This document shows positions 34,052 through 43,067 of a DNA stretch of 64,000 nucleotides, one piece after another; the first letter of the stretch is position 1; each line of letters opens with the position of its first letter. The notes under the pieces are model-generated. The model was not told the origin of the DNA and searched no databases. It saw only the letters and a list, made by a program, of their open reading frames with translations. Source of the DNA: CBDAKK01 sp965216965. GTDB lineage: Bacteria > Spirochaetota > Spirochaetia > WTKD01 > G963693115. Position numbers and translations under genes: made by a program. The DNA lies in NCBI GenBank assembly GCA_965216965.1, contig CBDCGX010000010.1, forward strand, positions 1-64,000, read 5' to 3'.

Positions 34052-34753
34052 TTATTTCTTTAATATTTCTGTAAGTACTTCTTCACATTGATGTCTGTTT
34101 CTGTTAAGAGGGCTTGGGTGTGGTATATAAGATGTATTCATGGTAGGAAATGCTTTTGTAATCATGGTAAAAGTATATCTTCCAATTGCAAGTATGTGAG
34201 TGATTTTTAATATGCGTATATAGCTGGTTAAATGATTTAAACAAATACCTTCTATATTTATTCTGTGTTGTTTAGGGAGCTTATCGGGAGTAATATTTTC
34301 TCCTGATGGAGAAAAAAAAGCAAGGGGACAATAATTGAGCACACAGTGGCGAGAGAAAAAATGTTTTGCATGTGGAAATAATGAACTAATAATTTTCCAG
34401 AGAAGTACTCCACTTGGTTCTTCTCTGGTATAATTCATTCCTTTAATTGGGCGCTGAGAAATTGTTGTTTTTGGAAGGTGTATTGTGGGAGAAATGGCAA
34501 TATAGTCTCTTACTGTGCTAATGTTTCCAAAGGGGACACCTGTTTGTAGCATGCCATGAGGACCGGGATTTATACCAAGGAGTAGCGTATGGGTTGTAGG
34601 AAATATCGTTTTTTTGATATACTGTTTCCAACCATCCCATGCATAATCAAATACGTTATATATGGTGATATTAGTGTCAATTGTATCGGTAGGAAAAAGT
34701 TTTAGAAAATGTTTTGTGGTATTTTTACTTATAGAAAGAAGCTTTTGTTTCAC
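34052..34753 (-). CDS. SMUG1-like uracil-DNA glycosylase
   Basis: SMUG-type glycosylases excise uracil and oxidised pyrimidines from DNA. In this 233-residue protein I see LLGINPGPHGMLQTGVPFGN (the SMUG1 active-site block GMNPGPxGMxQTGVPFG), NYCPLAFFSPSG, and HPSPLNRNR, the second active-site loop with its conserved His. Length is shorter than animal SMUG1 but fits bacterial members. It lies on the minus strand between the aldolase and moxR and shares the upstream 43-base gap with moxR on the other strand. Moderate confidence in the family, no evidence on substrate range. Confidence 0.8.
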   Translation of the reverse strand: MKQKLLSISKNTTKHFLKLFPTDTIDTNITIYNVFDYAWDGWKQYIKKTIFPTTHTLLLGINPGPHGMLQTGVPFGNISTVRDYIAISPTIHLPKTTISQRPIKGMNYTREEPSGVLLWKIISSLFPHAKHFFSRHCVLNYCPLAFFSPSGENITPDKLPKQHRINIEGICLNHLTSYIRILKITHILAIGRYTFTMITKAFPTMNTSYIPHPSPLNRNRHQCEEVLTEILKK

Positions 34754-34796
34754 GTTATAATAATTATAGTTTATTGAGAAATTAAGAGGTATATCA

Positions 34797-35773
34797 TTGG
34801 AATTATTGCAGAAAAATTTTAATATGGCAATTACAACATGGAAAACTATTTCTACAGAAATAGGAAAAGTACTTGTAGGTCAAAATATGCTTATAGATAG
34901 ACTTATTATGGCTATTGCTCTCAATGCTCATGTCTTAGTAGAGGGTCTCCCTGGACTTGCAAAAACACTTTCAATAAAACTACTAGCAGAGACAACGGGA
35001 GCTGGGTTTTCTCGAATACAGTTTACTCCTGATCTTCTTCCTGCTGATATTACAGGAACAATGATATATAGCCAACAGGCTGGCTATCTTAAGCCTCATA
35101 AAGGTCCTATATTTTCTAATGTGGTTCTTGCAGATGAAATTAATAGAGCACCAGCAAAAGTGCATGCTGCCCTCCTTCAAGCAATGGAAGAACGGTCAGT
35201 TACCCTTGGCAAAGAAGTGCACACACTTCCTTCTCCTTTTGTAGTTATGGCGACGCAGAACCCCATAGAACAAGAGGGAACATATGAGTTACCAGAGGCA
35301 CAATTAGACAGGTTTTTATTTAAACTTATAGTTGATTATCCTAGTCTTGATGAAGAACATACAATACTTTCTCGGGCAGATGATATAGAGGATTTTCATG
35401 TTTCAAAGGTGAGTACTCTAGCAAGTATTAAAGAGATAGGAGCATTTGCAAGACATGTGAATGTTGAAGACTCAATAAAAAAATATATAGTAAATATAGT
35501 AGATGCTACGCGAGGGGGAGAACAGTCGGGAATAGCATCATCATTTATACGATATGGTGCTTCTCCGAGAGCATCGCTTGCTCTTTTTAAAGTTGCAAGA
35601 ATAGAGGCTCTACGACATTCACGTTCTTATGTTACTCCCAGATGATGTAAAAGCAATAGCCTTTGATGTGTTAAGACATAGAATAATACTTTCTTTTGAT
35701 GCAATAGCAAACGGAACAAGCACAGGACGATGTAATTAAGGATGTTCTTTCACATGTTTCTGTTCCGCAATAA
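34797..35773 (+). pseudogene. MoxR-family AAA+ ATPase with two frameshifts
   Basis: MoxR ATPases act with VWA-domain proteins in maturing complexes. The 5' part (34797-35645) has Walker A GLPGLAKT, Walker B LADEINRAPAKVHAALLQAM and the TQNPIEQEGTYELPEAQLDR block. The frame breaks at about 35638 (ACTCCCAGA for ACTCCAGA), after which DDVKAIAFDVLRHRIILSF follows, and again at about 35724 (ACAGGACGA for ACAGACGA), after which STDDVIKDVLSHVSVPQ completes the gene at 35773. Both are single extra bases. The start is probably TTG 34797 (aagaggt seven bases upstream). The next gene overlaps its 3' end. First gene of the Bat-type cluster. Confidence 0.88.
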
Positions 35774-36665
35774 ATCACAACGCAATCAAAACAAAACACA
35801 TTCTCTAGAATATAAAGAGAATGCCGTGCTCTTACAAAAAGTGTGGATGAATGTAGATAGAATAAGAAAAAGTACGCGAATAGGGCAATATGAGTCGATG
35901 TTTCGCGATAATGGTCTTGAATATGCTGGTTCTCGCCAATATGTGTATGGAGATGATAGCAGATATATAGATTGGAACGTTACTGGTCGATTACAGAAAT
36001 TGCATACAAAGTCTTTTTTTACAGAACGTTCTCGTACGTTATGGTGTGTGTGTGATATATCAGCATCAATGGAAATTGGATCACCGCGCTCGCTTTTGAG
36101 TGTTGCAACAGAGATAGGGGCAACCTTTTTACTTCTTGCTCACACATATAAGGATAAAACAGGAGCAATTACATTCTCCGAGGAAGTAGACGATGTGTTG
36201 CCAATACAAGCACAATCTAATGTTGCAATTCGTTTTGTAACGAATTGCATGGGGAAAAATCAATATAAACAAAAAAGCAGTTTATATAGTGCGTTGCTAT
36301 ATACAAAAAATATATTGTCACAGCGTTCTTTTGTAGTAATTATTTCTGATTTTTTTACTCCTAGAATTAAAGAGTCAATTTCACTTATATCATGTTATCA
36401 TGATGTGCTTGCTATAAGAGTAATATATGATGTTCATAATTTACTTCCTTATAAGGGGGTAATCCCTTTTAAAGATAGCGAAGAAAGAGAAAAGAAGTTT
36501 TTGTCTTTTTCAAAAATACACTCAGAATACATGCAATGGTGTAAAGGACGTGATAGAGCGTGGAAAGATATGTGTAGAAACAATAAAATACAATCTATTG
36601 ATATTACTTCTGGAGATTCAATTTTGTATGTTTTGCTCAGATATATAAAATATAGAAAGAGATGA
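35742..36665 (+). CDS. DUF58-family protein of the Bat cluster
   Basis: DUF58 proteins are VWA-like partners encoded next to MoxR. The 307-residue protein contains the signature DNGLEYAGSRQYVYGDDSRY followed by IDWNVTGR, and the VWA-like core CDISASMEIGS and VVIISDFFTPR. Possible starts are ATG 35742 or 35754; both are inside the restored moxR end, so the two are coupled. There is no signal peptide, so it probably stays in the cytoplasm. Downstream is a BatD-like gene whose ATG overlaps this stop by four bases. Confidence 0.85.
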   Translation: MFFHMFLFRNKSQRNQNKTHSLEYKENAVLLQKVWMNVDRIRKSTRIGQYESMFRDNGLEYAGSRQYVYGDDSRYIDWNVTGRLQKLHTKSFFTERSRTLWCVCDISASMEIGSPRSLLSVATEIGATFLLLAHTYKDKTGAITFSEEVDDVLPIQAQSNVAIRFVTNCMGKNQYKQKSSLYSALLYTKNILSQRSFVVIISDFFTPRIKESISLISCYHDVLAIRVIYDVHNLLPYKGVIPFKDSEEREKKFLSFSKIHSEYMQWCKGRDRAWKDMCRNNKIQSIDITSGDSILYVLLRYIKYRKR

Positions 36666-37630
36666 AAAAAAATTGTTGTTTAATAATATGTATTTTTATT
36701 GTTACATATGGGTTTTCTCAAATCCTAAAGACAAGCATTGTTTCTATTAAACCAGATAAGCCTAAAGTTGGAGAAGTAATCTATGTAACGGTACAATATG
36801 TGTCTTCTCAAAATGAGGAAAAGGCTATATATTCATATAATTATAGGAATTCAGATATTGTAGAGTTTGTTAGTGTACAACATAAGAAAACAAGAGGAGA
36901 TATTGTAGAGATGCAAATCTCGTTTTATGTGAAGCGTCCAGGAATAATAAGGTTGCCACCTATTGTTCAATCAATGGTAAGTGATACTATTTCAAGTAGT
37001 AGAAGCGTTATATTTCCTGATATATATATTTATAGCCTTCTTTCTGAACAATTGTTAGAAATGATCAAAGACAAGGGAGAACCGATGTTCCCTATGAAAG
37101 GGGCTTTGTATTTTATTCTTTTTTTGATAAATAACATATTATTAGTTGTTTTGTTTTGTATTTTTATATATAAAATAAGAAAAAAACAATACATAAAGAA
37201 AATGATTGTGTTGTATGGAAATAGGTATAATGTAAGACTGTGTGAGGAAAAAGTTATGAAAGTCTATACTATTTCTAAGAAAATGAGCCAACCAAATTTT
37301 AAGAGACCACCTATAAATACAAGAAAATGTTATAAACAACTTATAGTGGCAATAAGGGAAAGAATGTTGTTTTTATTTGGAGAGGAAGTGATCTCTTTCA
37401 CTCATGATGAGATGAGAGATGTTATACATAAGAGAATTTTCCATGGTCCCACTCAAGAACTATTTGAGCCCATTATGGGGTTCTTTAATGTTTTAGATAA
37501 GGTATTATATGGGAATGAAAAACAAGATCAAAACGTAAGAATTTATCATTGTGGTGTGGTGCTAGAAGTACTCAAAAAATCTCGAAGAGTAGCTGTAAAG
37601 AACGATTCTAAAGTAGGCGAAAATAAATGA
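36662..37630 (+). CDS. BatD-like membrane-anchored exported protein
   Basis: A 322-residue protein with an N-terminal signal (KKNCCLIICIFIVTYGFSQ), a beta-rich exported region of about 115 residues beginning LKTSIVSIKPDKPKVGEVIY, a membrane helix at about 162-185 and a basic cytoplasmic tail. This layout and its place between DUF58 and BatA fit the BatD role, and Borrelia has a comparable gene in its Bat cluster. Sequence similarity alone is weak. Starts four bases before the end of the DUF58 gene and overlaps the next gene by four. Confidence 0.6.
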   Translation: MKKNCCLIICIFIVTYGFSQILKTSIVSIKPDKPKVGEVIYVTVQYVSSQNEEKAIYSYNYRNSDIVEFVSVQHKKTRGDIVEMQISFYVKRPGIIRLPPIVQSMVSDTISSSRSVIFPDIYIYSLLSEQLLEMIKDKGEPMFPMKGALYFILFLINNILLVVLFCIFIYKIRKKQYIKKMIVLYGNRYNVRLCEEKVMKVYTISKKMSQPNFKRPPINTRKCYKQLIVAIRERMLFLFGEEVISFTHDEMRDVIHKRIFHGPTQELFEPIMGFFNVLDKVLYGNEKQDQNVRIYHCGVVLEVLKKSRRVAVKNDSKVGENK

Positions 37631-38619
37631 CACAAGTATTTATTACAAGAATATGGCCATTAGGCATTGCATTTTTATTTGTATGCATATGTAGTTTTAT
37701 ATATGTTCTTATCAGAAAGAAAAACATAGGGCGGTGTTCCTTTTATATTAAAGAATTTTCTTTTGGGTATACGCCTTTATATAGTGTTTATAAAATAATA
37801 TTTAATACAATATTAATACTTGCTATGATCCTCCTTTTATTATCTTCTATGGGAGTAACTATTCAAAAGGTAGAGAATCGCGTGCATGTTGATGATTCTA
37901 TTCTTTTTCTTATAGATATTTCTCCAAGTATGAGTATTTCTGACATAGAAGAGAAATCTCGTATAGATGTAGTTATAAAGCAATTTTCTTCTTTTTTAGA
38001 TTTTATTTCAGGTTCATCAATTGGAGTTGTTATCTTTGCTGATACGGTACGTATGATAGTTCCCTTTTCTAAAGATTATATAAATATAAAGAATATTCTT
38101 TCTTCTGTAGAAATAGGGTTACTTGGGAATGGTTCTGCTATTTCAGATGCAATGTTATATGCTATTAATGTATTTTCTATTGTACAATCATCAAGAAAAA
38201 AACTCATTGTGATTACAGATGGTTTACAGAATAGTGGGCAGAGTAGTATTAAAGATCTAAAGCAGTATAAATCATCTTTTACTTTTCCCATCGTATTTGG
38301 ACATATAGGGTCTCAACAAGGTGGTTTATTTAAATATAAAGATTTCACAACACAAAAAATAGTCAGCGGATATGTAGAAGGGAAGGGAACTTCTGTATTA
38401 AAAGATATAGGAAAAACGCTAGATATAGATCAATATAATTTGAAAAAAGAACGAGCAATAAGAGATTTTTTTCACAGCCTTGCTATTGAAGATCCTTCTT
38501 TTAAAATTATACAACAGAATACAATATTGACAGATTTTACAAATATATTCTTATTTATTTTCTATATATTGTCTTTGCTTGCATGTTCTATGAAATTAAC
38601 AATTTTGAGGAGATGCTAA
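37627..38619 (+). CDS. batA: BatA-like VWA-domain membrane protein
   Basis: A 330-residue membrane protein with two N-terminal helices (residues about 10-30 and 58-80) and one at the C-terminus, flanking a von Willebrand factor A domain. The metal-ion-dependent adhesion site is DISPSMS (about residues 98-104), followed by VVIFADTV and LIVITDGLQNSG. BatA and BatB are thought to form an envelope complex with MoxR. Its TAA overlaps the ATG of the next VWA gene (TAATG). Intact, unlike moxR. Confidence 0.83.
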   Translation: MTQVFITRIWPLGIAFLFVCICSFIYVLIRKKNIGRCSFYIKEFSFGYTPLYSVYKIIFNTILILAMILLLLSSMGVTIQKVENRVHVDDSILFLIDISPSMSISDIEEKSRIDVVIKQFSSFLDFISGSSIGVVIFADTVRMIVPFSKDYINIKNILSSVEIGLLGNGSAISDAMLYAINVFSIVQSSRKKLIVITDGLQNSGQSSIKDLKQYKSSFTFPIVFGHIGSQQGGLFKYKDFTTQKIVSGYVEGKGTSVLKDIGKTLDIDQYNLKKERAIRDFFHSLAIEDPSFKIIQQNTILTDFTNIFLFIFYILSLLACSMKLTILRRC

Positions 38620-39560
38620 TGGTATTTTTGCGACCAACTATGTTCTTTTTAAATATTATTAGTATTGTTGTCTTTTTATATATGTTATATTCGCATAAGG
38701 GAAGTATGAGACAATTTTCTAAAATATATGATGCTCGCTATCTTAGTAAGATGAATCTTTCTATTCGTATAATAGTGAGGTTTTTCTCTCTTGTAGGTAT
38801 TGTTTTCTCTATGTCTTTCTCGCTTGCAAATGCTAATCTCATTATGGAATCTTATATTTCTCAGAAAGACAACGTGAAACAGACGGTGGTAATTGCTTTG
38901 GATGTTTCTCAGAGCATGTATGTGCAAGATTTCAAAGATTCGTCTCGAATAGAAAAAGCAGTGCAATTTATTTTATCTTTTATTGACAGACAAAAAAAGG
39001 GAACAGAATATATTTTGTTTGTGTTTACAGATACTCCCGTTTTACTTTCTCCTAAGACTTCTGATAAGTATTTTATTAAAAACATTCTTGATGGAATAAA
39101 AAAAGTTTCATATATACAGGGACCTTCTGATTTTAAGAATGTGTTTTCTGTTCTTTTTTCAAAGAAAGATATATTCTTTGAAAAACAAAATAGCCCTGTT
39201 AGAGAAACAACGTTCTTATTTGTTTCGGATGGCGAATCACATACAACTGTTTCAATGCGAAAAATGAAATCTGTGTTTTCATTAAATGATATAACGCTTG
39301 TTGTATCTGTAGGCACTAGAGAGGGAGCACCTGTTCGTAGTTTGGCTGTGATGTCTCATGCACAACCTGAGTTTATGGAGAAAATTGCTAATGCAACAGA
39401 AGGAAAGTTTCTTTCTATAGAAAATGATGTTGTAATCAAAGATGCTGTATTACAAACATTGGATGTCAATGAAATCAATGAGTATACAGATATATCTTTT
39501 ATAGGGACCATTGGAGCATTTTTGTTTTTATTTATATATTTTTTAACAATACTTTTATAA
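38619..39560 (+). CDS. batB: BatB-like VWA-domain membrane protein
   Basis: I start at ATG 38619 (MVFLRPTMFFLNII) because gaggag lies seven bases upstream; an ATG at 38583 is inside batA. The 313-residue protein has two N-terminal helices, a VWA domain with MIDAS VIALDVSQSMYVQDF, FLFVSDGESHTTVS, and a C-terminal helix (FIGTIGAFLFLFIYF). Paralogue of the preceding gene, expected to face the periplasm. A TPR-like gene follows 19 bases downstream. Confidence 0.83.
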   Translation: MVFLRPTMFFLNIISIVVFLYMLYSHKGSMRQFSKIYDARYLSKMNLSIRIIVRFFSLVGIVFSMSFSLANANLIMESYISQKDNVKQTVVIALDVSQSMYVQDFKDSSRIEKAVQFILSFIDRQKKGTEYILFVFTDTPVLLSPKTSDKYFIKNILDGIKKVSYIQGPSDFKNVFSVLFSKKDIFFEKQNSPVRETTFLFVSDGESHTTVSMRKMKSVFSLNDITLVVSVGTREGAPVRSLAVMSHAQPEFMEKIANATEGKFLSIENDVVIKDAVLQTLDVNEINEYTDISFIGTIGAFLFLFIYFLTILL

Positions 39561-39579
39561 AAGACATGCAGGAGAAAAA

Positions 39580-40203
39580 ATGAAAAAAAATATTATATTT
39601 GTTTGTTCTGGAATTATTGTAATAACAATGTTTTTTATATCGTTGTATTTTATACCACCATTCTCTCTTTTTACCGCATGGTATGCATCTCAAAAACAAG
39701 ATTATAAATTACTTCAGAATGCAATAGGAAAACTTTCTTCTTCTCAATCACAAGAATATAAGGTGGATATAGCGTATTATAAGATTTTCCTACAATATTT
39801 ATTGTATAATAAAGGGATTATCAAAGAAAATGCTATTAATGTGACCGAACTTGAAAAATTACAAGCAATATTACATGTATCTAAACATCAGAATAAGAAA
39901 AATAGGATCCTTCTTTCAAGAATGTATCTCTTAAAAGGAGAATATCAAAATGCTATGAAAGAATATTGGATACTATTAAAAATGGATCCAAATAACGATG
40001 TTGTTAGATATAATTATGAAATATTATTGTTATCTCAATTCCTTGCTAAGAAAAAGAATATTTCAAAGGAAAAGAAAACACTTGTGGATTCGTCTTCTGC
40101 AAAGGATACAGAAGTTCCGCAATCTCTTTTTAAAATTGCTCCTTATAGAGTACATATCCTTTTAGAGAAAGAAAAAAGGAAAAATAGTATTCCTAATTAT
40201 TAA
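39580..40203 (+). CDS. TPR-like membrane-anchored protein (BatC/E position)
   Basis: A 207-residue protein with an N-terminal signal-anchor (KKNIIFVCSGIIVITMFFIS) and a helical exported part. The segment ILLSRMYLLKGEYQNAMKEY then WILLKMDPNNDVVRYNYEIL looks like one or two tetratricopeptide repeats, as in BatC and BatE. The last gene of the cluster; the spacing of 19 bases from batB supports co-transcription. The TPR call is by pattern, not by profile. Confidence 0.6.
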   Translation: MKKNIIFVCSGIIVITMFFISLYFIPPFSLFTAWYASQKQDYKLLQNAIGKLSSSQSQEYKVDIAYYKIFLQYLLYNKGIIKENAINVTELEKLQAILHVSKHQNKKNRILLSRMYLLKGEYQNAMKEYWILLKMDPNNDVVRYNYEILLLSQFLAKKKNISKEKKTLVDSSSAKDTEVPQSLFKIAPYRVHILLEKEKRKNSIPNY

Positions 40204-40264
40204 GAGTGGAAAAGAATATTGTTAAGAATAAGAATAAAACAGGTATGGGGTATAATATAGGATA

Positions 40265-40483
40265 TTATTTTTTCCTGTAAATTATTCTTCCTTTTGTAAG
40301 ATCATAAGGGGACAACACAATTTTTACAGAATCCCCAGGAACTATTCGGATATAGTGACTTCTCATTTTCCCGCTAAGGTGGGCAAGAATTTGGTGGCCG
40401 TTTTTAAGTTCTACCTTAAACATTGTATTAGGGAGGGAGACTTTTACAACTCCTTCTGTTTCTATTACGTCTTCTTTTGCCAT
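40265..40483 (-). CDS. infA: translation initiation factor IF-1
   Basis: IF-1 binds the A site of the 30S subunit during initiation. From the ATG at 40483 the protein is 72 residues, the standard size: MAKEDVIETEGVVKVSLPNT, MFKVELKNGHQILAHLSGKM and the RIVPGDSVKIVLSPYDLTKG block with GRIIYR. An upstream ATG at 40522 would add 13 unrelated residues and is rejected. Unlike in many bacteria, infA is separate from the ribosomal cluster, convergent with the Bat cluster. Confidence 0.94.
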   Translation of the reverse strand: MAKEDVIETEGVVKVSLPNTMFKVELKNGHQILAHLSGKMRSHYIRIVPGDSVKIVLSPYDLTKGRIIYRKK

Positions 40484-40743
40484 TACATGCGTAAGTATAC
40501 TATATTGAATATCTTTGTGCAATAGATGATGCTATGATAAAATAAATAATTGTACAAAACTTGCTTGTGATATTTAAGACTATGTATTGAATTGTATTAA
40601 GAGCATGGCATTAAATTGTAGATTTTGTTTGTTTTTACACAAAAGACTATAACCTAAGACATTTTATTATCTTTTAATAAACACACATATTTATTAAAGA
40701 TATTTTAGAAGCCTCCGATTATTTCAAATTATAGGGATATAAT

Positions 40744-41109
40744 ATGATACATAACAATATAACTTTGTTTAGTGAGAATAAAGAAACTGTGAAAATCACT
40801 AATACAAAGGCGTTCTCTTTACAAAAAGAAGAAGCGTTTAAAACGCTAACCATTTCGTTACCTCTCCAATCTGCATCAAAGAAAATAGGCATACAACGGC
40901 TTACAAACAATATAGATTCATATAAGTATAAAAAGTATATACAAAATACATATATAGCATATCAGAATAATGAGTTACCACTTCAGGGGTTTATGAATGC
41001 TCTAGAAGAAATAATATCATATGTTATTCAAAAACCAAGATATGTTTCTTCTTTTCCTTCCCTCTCTAATAACAATATAACGGGTCTAATCCTAAACAAG
41101 AAAGTATAA
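40744..41109 (+). CDS. hypothetical protein, 121 residues
   Basis: I do not recognise this gene. The product is 121 residues, mostly polar, with a central helical stretch YIAYQNNELPLQGFMNALEE and no signal peptide or membrane segment. There is no clear ribosome site ahead of ATG 40744; the divergent infA lies 260 bases upstream and the DbpA-domain gene converges from the right with a four-base gap. Codon use resembles its neighbours, so it is probably a real gene. Confidence 0.5.
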   Translation: MIHNNITLFSENKETVKITNTKAFSLQKEEAFKTLTISLPLQSASKKIGIQRLTNNIDSYKYKKYIQNTYIAYQNNELPLQGFMNALEEIISYVIQKPRYVSSFPSLSNNNITGLILNKKV

Positions 41110-41113
41110 AAAA

Positions 41114-41719
41114 TTATTTTCTATGTGGGGAATGACTTTTTAATCTTATAAGGGTGTTTTTATATTTTTTACCGTTTATATCCTTAATAAATTGGCTTGT
41201 CTTGTGCGATTGTACGTATACAAGGGAATTTTTGTGTAAAATTTTTATTTGAGCAATAGAACTTTTTTCTATACCGTTAGATATAAGAAAGTGTGTAAGC
41301 TCTTCTTTAGTGGTATCATCCCTTCCTATAGGAAGAGAAATGCGTTGGTTTCGCGGGTATTGGGTGGTCCCCTCGGGTGATTGCTCATTCCTATTGTTAG
41401 AGTTTTTTTGTAAATGAGGGGGGGGGGTAAGATGGGTAGATTTTCTATTTTGTTGAGGGCGTTTGTCTCTTATTTTATTTGACTGTATAAATTTATTTTT
41501 GTTATCTTTATAATCGTTTTCTCTAGAAGCTATATATTTCTTTATAAGATATGCTCCTACATATGTTCTTGCAAATATATTTACATGTTTTTTGAAAAAC
41601 TTTTTGTATTCTGTAATTTCTTCTGGATTCTCATTTTGATATATTTCTTTAAGAATAGTCTTAAGATTTCTAGAAAGTATGTCTTTGTTTTTAATGTATG
41701 TACGTTTTGTCTTTTTCAT
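41114..41719 (-). CDS. DbpA-type RNA-binding-domain protein with a C10 tract
   Basis: A 201-residue protein. The C-terminal 75 residues resemble the DbpA/CsdA RNA-binding domain of DEAD-box helicases: SLPIGRDDTTKEELTHFLIS, IEKSSIAQIKILHKNSLVYV and KDINGKKYKNTLIRLK; no helicase core is present. The N-terminal half is a basic helical region (YIKNKDILSRNLKTILKEIY). Between them lies a low-complexity linker in which ten consecutive C on the coding strand (41418-41427) encode Thr-Pro-Pro-Pro. A change of one base in that tract would remove the RNA-binding domain. Here it is in the ON frame. Confidence 0.72.
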   Translation of the reverse strand: MKKTKRTYIKNKDILSRNLKTILKEIYQNENPEEITEYKKFFKKHVNIFARTYVGAYLIKKYIASRENDYKDNKNKFIQSNKIRDKRPQQNRKSTHLTPPPHLQKNSNNRNEQSPEGTTQYPRNQRISLPIGRDDTTKEELTHFLISNGIEKSSIAQIKILHKNSLVYVQSHKTSQFIKDINGKKYKNTLIRLKSHSPHRK

Positions 41720-41779
41720 TTTATTTTGTAATAGTCCTTTTTATTAATTTTATAATAATTTTATTATACTATAAGATAA

Positions 41780-43036
41780 GTGTGTAAACAGAAATTAATA
41801 AAAATATTTTTTATTATAAATATCTTCCTTGGGGAAGTTATATTCTTTGCATGGGGTCAAAAAGAGGATTTAAATGCTAAGATTATATTTTCATATAAAT
41901 ATTCTGATTCAAACATATACGCTATTGAGACTGAGAACTATCAAACAGTAAGAGAAGATGGACGTGTTTTAATTAGTAATGCTCTTCTAGAAAACTATAT
42001 TTCAGTAGAAATAAAAAAGAGAAATCAAAATGATTTTCTTATTTCTCAAAATACAGAATTTTCAGAAGAAGGACATCTTATACGAGAAGAAAAAAGTTTA
42101 TATGAACAAGATGTTTTTGGTACTATGGATGTGCCCAATCAATATATAACACCATTAGCAAGAGATATTCCTCTTTTTTTAGCTAATGTGCCCATTGCGA
42201 TAGGAGACACATGGGAGAATTCTGGAACAGACACTATTCATATCCCTTTTTCTGATACGTTTGAGCGTGTTCCTGTAGAAGTTTCTTATACTTACAATGG
42301 ATATAACGAACTTCCTTCTATTGCGTATGATCTTGTTAAGAGACGGTTTAATAGAGAGTTAGAACAACCTAGAGTGCTTCCTCTTGTGCAAATACGCTAT
42401 AATATTGTAGATCATGCCGTACGTCTCCCTAATTCTTCTGCATGGCGTATAGATGCAAAATTCATCATAAACATATGGTGGAATAATACATATGGAAGAG
42501 TGGAGTTTTATTCAGAAGATTATTCTTTGACCTTTACAGACCCCATTACTGTAACAAGGTATACGTTTTCTGGAGTGTCAACTGGATATATGATGGCAAT
42601 GCTGCCATTAGAAAGGCAAAAGGATGTAGAAATAATAAAGAAGAAACTTAAACGAGATAATGTAGAGGCAGATGTTGTTGCTTCAGAAAAAGGAGTCTTG
42701 TTGACTATTAATAACATTCAGTTTTCTCCTGATTCTGCCATTTTGCTTGATAGTGAAAAACAGAAATTAATAGGAATCATCAAAATACTTAGAGAATACC
42801 CTAATCGCAGAATACTTATAGAAGGACACACAGCACTTGTGGGAGTAAAAGAGCAACGAAAAAGACTTAGCATATTAAGAGCAAAAGTAGTGAAGGAATA
42901 TATAAAGAAAATATTAGGTAGAAAGAAGAAGATACTTTTTAAAGGCTATGGGGCAGAAAAGCCAATAGCATCAAATAAGAATGAAAAAGGAAGAACAAAA
43001 AACAGACGAGTGGAGATAACTATTTTAGAAAATTAA
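41780..43036 (+). CDS. OmpA-family envelope protein
   Basis: A 418-residue exported protein. Residues 1-25 look like a signal peptide (LIKIFFIINIFLGEVIFFAW). A large N-terminal region with YETENYQTV, QYITPLARDIPLFLANVPIA is beta-rich and not recognised. Residues about 305-418 are an OmpA peptidoglycan-binding domain: IQFSPDSAILLDSEKQKL, LIEGHTALVGVKEQRKRLS with the usual Asp-to-Ala variation, and GYGAEKPIASNKNEKGRTKN then RRVEI. The start is GTG 41780, no ribosome site is visible and TATACT (41765-41770) would place the transcript start only a few bases upstream. Confidence 0.8.
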   Translation: MCKQKLIKIFFIINIFLGEVIFFAWGQKEDLNAKIIFSYKYSDSNIYAIETENYQTVREDGRVLISNALLENYISVEIKKRNQNDFLISQNTEFSEEGHLIREEKSLYEQDVFGTMDVPNQYITPLARDIPLFLANVPIAIGDTWENSGTDTIHIPFSDTFERVPVEVSYTYNGYNELPSIAYDLVKRRFNRELEQPRVLPLVQIRYNIVDHAVRLPNSSAWRIDAKFIINIWWNNTYGRVEFYSEDYSLTFTDPITVTRYTFSGVSTGYMMAMLPLERQKDVEIIKKKLKRDNVEADVVASEKGVLLTINNIQFSPDSAILLDSEKQKLIGIIKILREYPNRRILIEGHTALVGVKEQRKRLSILRAKVVKEYIKKILGRKKKILFKGYGAEKPIASNKNEKGRTKNRRVEITILEN

Positions 43037-43067
43037 AAATCTAGATGGTAACTTACCGTATTTATAA

